Assembly (NCBI GenBank): GCA_024743115.1
Contig: JANSXC010000018.1
Location: 1 to 64,000, forward strand
Direction of reading: 5' to 3'
Length of the DNA: 64,000 bases
DNA from: a bacterium
GTDB lineage: Bacteria; Planctomycetota; UBA1135; UBA2386
In this document: in pieces, positions 61,070 through 64,000 of the stretch
Layout of the letters: each line of letters starts with the position of its first letter
How positions within the stretch are numbered: position 1 is the stretch's first letter
Made by a program: the position numbers and the translations under genes
Notes under the pieces: generated by a model
What the model saw: only the letters and a program-made list of their open reading frames with translations
Told to the model about the DNA's origin: nothing
Databases searched by the model: none

Positions 61070-62377
61070 TCACCGCGCGATCTCGAAGCTGACCCCGTTG
61101 CTTGACGGCCACGCGTTCGGATGGAGCTCGACTGCCTGGAAGCCGAGGAACTTGCCGCGCATCGACGCGGGCACGGTCATCGTGACCGTGGCCGAACCGC
61201 TGGCGTCTGCCAGCCACCAGCCGGCGGTCAGCGGTTCGATGGCCACCGTGCAGCCGCCCGGTAGGCCGGCGGGCAGTGTGTTGGTCGGCGGACCGCCGAA
61301 CGCTGCTAGCGCGAACACGACCCACGCGTTGGGCGTCCCACCGTACGACAGCAGGCGGATCGAGCTGCCGGCGGCCGGTGGCTGGGCGCCGCCGGGGCCA
61401 TAGCCCGCCAGCGACAGGCCGCATGGCTGACCGAAGCCGCGAATGTTGCCGCGGCCGTAGTCCCACCACACGTCGAGCGCGACGGGGTCGCCGTTGAAGT
61501 TCGTTGCGACCAAGGCGACCTGTTGGGAGCCGACGCGATGGGTGTACAGCGCCGGGGTCGGCTGTCCCGACACGCCGACGACGAGGGCGAATGCGCCGTC
61601 CGTGGTTACCCGGATGTCGCGCGTGGCCTGGGGCGGTCCCGCGATCTGCACGCTGTTGCCCATGTACAGGCGGCCACCGTCGTCGCTGTAGACCGGCAGC
61701 GAGCTCGGGGTCAATACGAAGCGGCCAATGCCCGTCATCTGCCGGGAGAGGGCGCCGGGTAACCCGGTGGTGAGGACCGCGCCAGTGCTTAGCTGCAGCT
61801 GCCAGACCGCGGGCGGCGAGGTGGCGGTGCCGTGACTGATGACGAGGGCGTGGTCGCGGCCGTAGTGGCAGAAGTCTGCGATCGCTGGGATCGCTGCGAT
61901 CTGCCAGGCCGGGCCCTGGCCGAACCGCGGCAGGCCCCACAGTCCGTCCGATGGCACGCCGGTGCGCGCGATGAGGACGTCGCCGCTTTGCTGCCGGCTC
62001 GCCAGGGCCGTGACCTGGCCCGAGACGACCGCGAGTCGTCGACTGGTCGTCACCGTGGAGCCACGGACGTGGATGCGGTGGATTGCGCTGGTGCCGGGAC
62101 CGTTGTCGGTGGCCAGCAGGATCGAGTGATCGATCGGGTCCCAGGCCACGCACAGTGGTGGCTGGTCCATGCCGGAGAAGATCGGCCCGATCGGCGATAC
62201 CGTGCCGGCCTGGATGTCGACGATGCTGAGCGCAGTCGTGCCGGCCGACTCCGATGCGACGACGGCGACCGGAGTCTGCGCGGCTGCGGGGAGCTGAATC
62301 GCGATGGACGCGAGCCAGGCCAGGGTCGTGGCTCGCAAGGCAGGGTCGGATTCGTGCGGAGTGTTGCGGTGGGTCAT
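61070..62377 (-). CDS. secreted beta-propeller-like protein with lineage-specific C-terminal module
   Basis: 435 residues. The signal region TLAWLASIAIQLPAAAQ is preceded by a polar stretch (an internal start is possible). Residues 35-310 consist of short repeats with WDPIDHSILLATDNG, SGDVLIARTGVPSDGLWGLP, GRDHALVISHGTATSPPAVWQLQL and VTTDGAFALVVGVSG, the look of a six- or seven-bladed propeller. The C-terminal ~120 residues (FGQPCGLSLAGYGPGGAQPPAAGSSIRLL … GKFLGFQAVELHPNAWPSSNGVSFEI) are the module shared by many secreted proteins of this lineage. Function is unknown. Confidence 0.83.
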   Translation of the reverse strand: MTHRNTPHESDPALRATTLAWLASIAIQLPAAAQTPVAVVASESAGTTALSIVDIQAGTVSPIGPIFSGMDQPPLCVAWDPIDHSILLATDNGPGTSAIHRIHVRGSTVTTSRRLAVVSGQVTALASRQQSGDVLIARTGVPSDGLWGLPRFGQGPAWQIAAIPAIADFCHYGRDHALVISHGTATSPPAVWQLQLSTGAVLTTGLPGALSRQMTGIGRFVLTPSSLPVYSDDGGRLYMGNSVQIAGPPQATRDIRVTTDGAFALVVGVSGQPTPALYTHRVGSQQVALVATNFNGDPVALDVWWDYGRGNIRGFGQPCGLSLAGYGPGGAQPPAAGSSIRLLSYGGTPNAWVVFALAAFGGPPTNTLPAGLPGGCTVAIEPLTAGWWLADASGSATVTMTVPASMRGKFLGFQAVELHPNAWPSSNGVSFEIAR

Positions 62378-62446
62378 GTCAGTGCGGTCGTGGGCGGTGC
62401 TCTGCCAGCGAGTGCTGGTGATGGGCGGGGCCGCGGTGAGGCGCCG

Positions 62447-63571
62447 CTACGGTTTGGAGTTCCATGTGATCGCGTTGGTGAACATCGCGGTCTGTTGCAC
62501 GGGATCGAACATCAGCACCTGGGCGTGTAGATCGGTCTGTGAAGCAATGAGGCGAACCGGGCTCGACGCCGGTCCCAGGGCCAGAAGCAGGTCGGCTTCA
62601 CCGGTTGTCGGCAGCACGAACGTGCCGGCATGGAACATCGTGGTGGGACTGAGGAAGAGTTCGCCCTGGATACCGGCGAATGGTAGCGAGCTGGTGGCGA
62701 GGTTCGGGGCGAGCGCGAGGAACGCAAGGCCGCCGGTTGGTCCAGAGAGGCGGACGGCGAGGTCGTCGAAGCGACCGCTGCCGAGATGCGAGCGAACATC
62801 GACGAAGCGCCCGCCGCGCCCGAAGTTGTATGGGATCGAGATGCCGTTCAGCGTCTGCCGTGAATTGGCCGGATTGCGGCCGCCAGCCATGAGGGTTGGT
62901 GCGGTGGTGACGAGCTCGAGGTGGATTGATCCCCCCGGCAGCGTTGAGCGCCCGGCGGCGCTGTTGGTCACTTCGTACAGGGTGGTAGGTGCGCCGCTCC
63001 GCGGGTTGTCGCCCCGGTGATAGGCCGTGTCGAACGCGGCGAAAACGAACAGCCCGTCGGAGCCGAAGGGTCCACTGGTTGCACGATCCACGAACTCGAT
63101 GCCGACGAACCAGTCGCCGTTGCTCAGCGCGGCCGGCAACTGGATTGGCGCAGCGAACGTGCGCGCGTCCGCGAACCAGCCGCCCGATCCGGTCTGCGTC
63201 GTGAATACCTCGCGAAACAACAACCCGTTCGGGGTCGGATCGGGCAAACCGTTGGCGGCGGCGCGTCGGGCCACGATGGCGTAGCGTTCCGCGGACTGAC
63301 CGTTCGGATCGTTGAAGAAGATGCGCGAGCCCGTGATCTCGATTCCACGGGCGGTCATGCCGAAGCCGCGCAGACCGATCTCATCGGCGCGCATGAGAAG
63401 CTCACCCGTCGCGTTGCCGAAGGCGCCGCGGATCGAGATCACCGTGCTGCGCACCGGCACGTCCGGATCGGGATAGAACGCGAAGCTGTGTTGCTGCGCT
63501 GGCAAGAACGCAGTGACGAAGAGAGCGGTCAGGGGCAGAGTGACCTTCGGGTGCCGGGATTTTCTTGTCAT
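62447..63571 (-). CDS. secreted beta-rich protein of unknown function
   Basis: 374 residues from ATG 63571; upstream in-frame sequence is low quality and unlikely to be translated. Signal peptide TLPLTALFVTAFLPAQQ. The body consists of alternating beta segments (VPVRSTVISIRGAFGNATGELLM, NGDWFVGIEFVDRATSGPFGSDGLFVFAAF, STLPGGSIHLELVTTAPTLMAGG) and ends in the module LFLSPTTMFHAGTFVLPTTGEADLLLALG … GLHAQVLMFDPVQQTAMFTNAITW, typical of the lineage. It is 69 bp upstream of the propeller-like gene on the same strand. Confidence 0.82.
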   Translation of the reverse strand: MTRKSRHPKVTLPLTALFVTAFLPAQQHSFAFYPDPDVPVRSTVISIRGAFGNATGELLMRADEIGLRGFGMTARGIEITGSRIFFNDPNGQSAERYAIVARRAAANGLPDPTPNGLLFREVFTTQTGSGGWFADARTFAAPIQLPAALSNGDWFVGIEFVDRATSGPFGSDGLFVFAAFDTAYHRGDNPRSGAPTTLYEVTNSAAGRSTLPGGSIHLELVTTAPTLMAGGRNPANSRQTLNGISIPYNFGRGGRFVDVRSHLGSGRFDDLAVRLSGPTGGLAFLALAPNLATSSLPFAGIQGELFLSPTTMFHAGTFVLPTTGEADLLLALGPASSPVRLIASQTDLHAQVLMFDPVQQTAMFTNAITWNSKP

Positions 63572-63609
63572 CACTCGCAATTGCACGTGGCGGCAGTGCG
63601 CGGACTCAC

Positions 63610-63628
63610 CCGGGGACAATCTCCCCGG
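63610..63628. other. 7-bp inverted repeat in the gap before the last gene
   Basis: CCGGGGA (63610-63616) and TCCCCGG (63622-63628) flank CAATC. It lies in the 5' region of the secreted-protein gene at 62447-63571 (minus) and could be a leader hairpin or operator; it has no T-run. Nothing else was found in 63572-63815. Confidence 0.4.
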
Positions 63629-63815
63629 ATCGGACGTGCATGCAGACCTCGACAACAGGTCCTGCACGCGAGCGCGGGCGATGGACTCAGAGTAGGCGTT
63701 TTTCCCGCGGTGGTTCGGTGAGCAGGCAACTCGCGCCGCAGTTGGCGTCGCGTGACCTGGCGTGACGGGTGGCGTCGTCGATGACAGGGGCCTAGTGTCG
63801 CGGCCGCCGCGACCC

Positions 63816-64000
63816 ATGGACGATCCGCAGCTTCGAAGCGATCTGGCTCTGTACCGTGCAACCGGCGATCCGCGCGCGCTGTCGCGGGTGTTGGAGCCGA
63901 TGCAGGGCGAACTGTTGCGCGCTGCGTTGCGTGCGGTCGGGGAACGGGACGCGGCAGACCTCGTGCAGGTCACGTGTCTGCACGCGATCGCGAGTCTCGA
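63816..64000 (+). CDS. ECF-type RNA polymerase sigma factor (N-terminal part, cut by window end)
   Basis: The 61 codons from ATG 63816 are visible. The sequence DLALYRATGDPRALSRVLEPMQGELLRAALRAVGERDAADLVQVTCLHAIASL matches sigma region 2 with the core D-A-A-D-L-V-Q-x-T-x-x-x-A. The opening 'Y..tGd..Al..v' is the planctomycete ECF style. Its region 4 and any partner gene lie outside the window. Confidence 0.8.
   Translation, partial: MDDPQLRSDLALYRATGDPRALSRVLEPMQGELLRAALRAVGERDAADLVQVTCLHAIASL

Overview
The window is GC-rich (C/G strongly preferred at third codon positions) and bacterial. The best guess is a Planctomycetota chromosome from the deep-branching marine Saltatorellus/Pla163-like group. 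This is inferred from several secreted proteins with the 'YGSGC… GFPGC.LY' or 'FQAVEL…' C-terminal modules common there, ELWxxDGT repeats, two ECF sigma factors and TlpA-like proteins with long helical tails. No phage, IS element, CRISPR array, rRNA or tRNA gene was found.

Layout. 1-10.6 kb: a twin-thioredoxin protein (cut by the window edge, apparently frameshifted), the GTPase YchF, a 1137-aa membrane protein, a membrane-anchored acyl-CoA dehydrogenase, a peroxiredoxin with a clear terminator, then two paralogous TlpA-like proteins. The first paralogue has lost its redox cysteines. The second has an in-frame UGA exactly where the first Cys of WCGPC should be, so it is a probable selenoprotein. 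10.6-15.5 kb: a GT9-like protein, an operon of a DMT transporter, an i-type-lysozyme-like protein and a membrane protein, and three small genes (VOC, ClbS/DfsB, DUF1579). 15.5-23.6 kb: a complete trpEGDCFBA-aroF operon with 4-nt ATGA overlaps at five junctions. It is preceded by a leader peptide with Trp-Arg-Trp-Trp-Trp, an antiterminator and a terminator, which is a textbook attenuator.

23.6-33.5 kb: an ECF sigma factor coupled to a membrane-anchored leucine-rich-repeat protein, a lipoprotein MsrA, the imuA-imuB-dnaE2 mutasome cassette and an unknown two-TM protein. 33.5-44.2 kb: a P1-family (DmpA-type) peptidase, a NYN/PIN-type nuclease, an MFS transporter, a MacA/LolD/FtsX-type ABC export operon, a universal stress protein and a Lon-like AAA+ protease. 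44.2-48.6 kb: a nitric-oxide-type module (group III truncated haemoglobin, DUF1971 protein, NsrR-like regulator) around a divergent promoter, then a dynamin-like GTPase and a secreted degenerate beta-carbonic-anhydrase-like protein.

48.7-64 kb: secreted repeat proteins alternate with core metabolism. These include KorAB (2-oxoacid:ferredoxin oxidoreductase) and a SahR-like ArsR-methyltransferase regulator with a perfect 8-bp-arm palindrome, immediately upstream of ahcY (SAH hydrolase). The window ends inside a second ECF sigma gene. Genes are tightly packed and no gene-free stretch exceeds 300 bases; the longest are 15468-15753 (trp leader) and 47591-47878.
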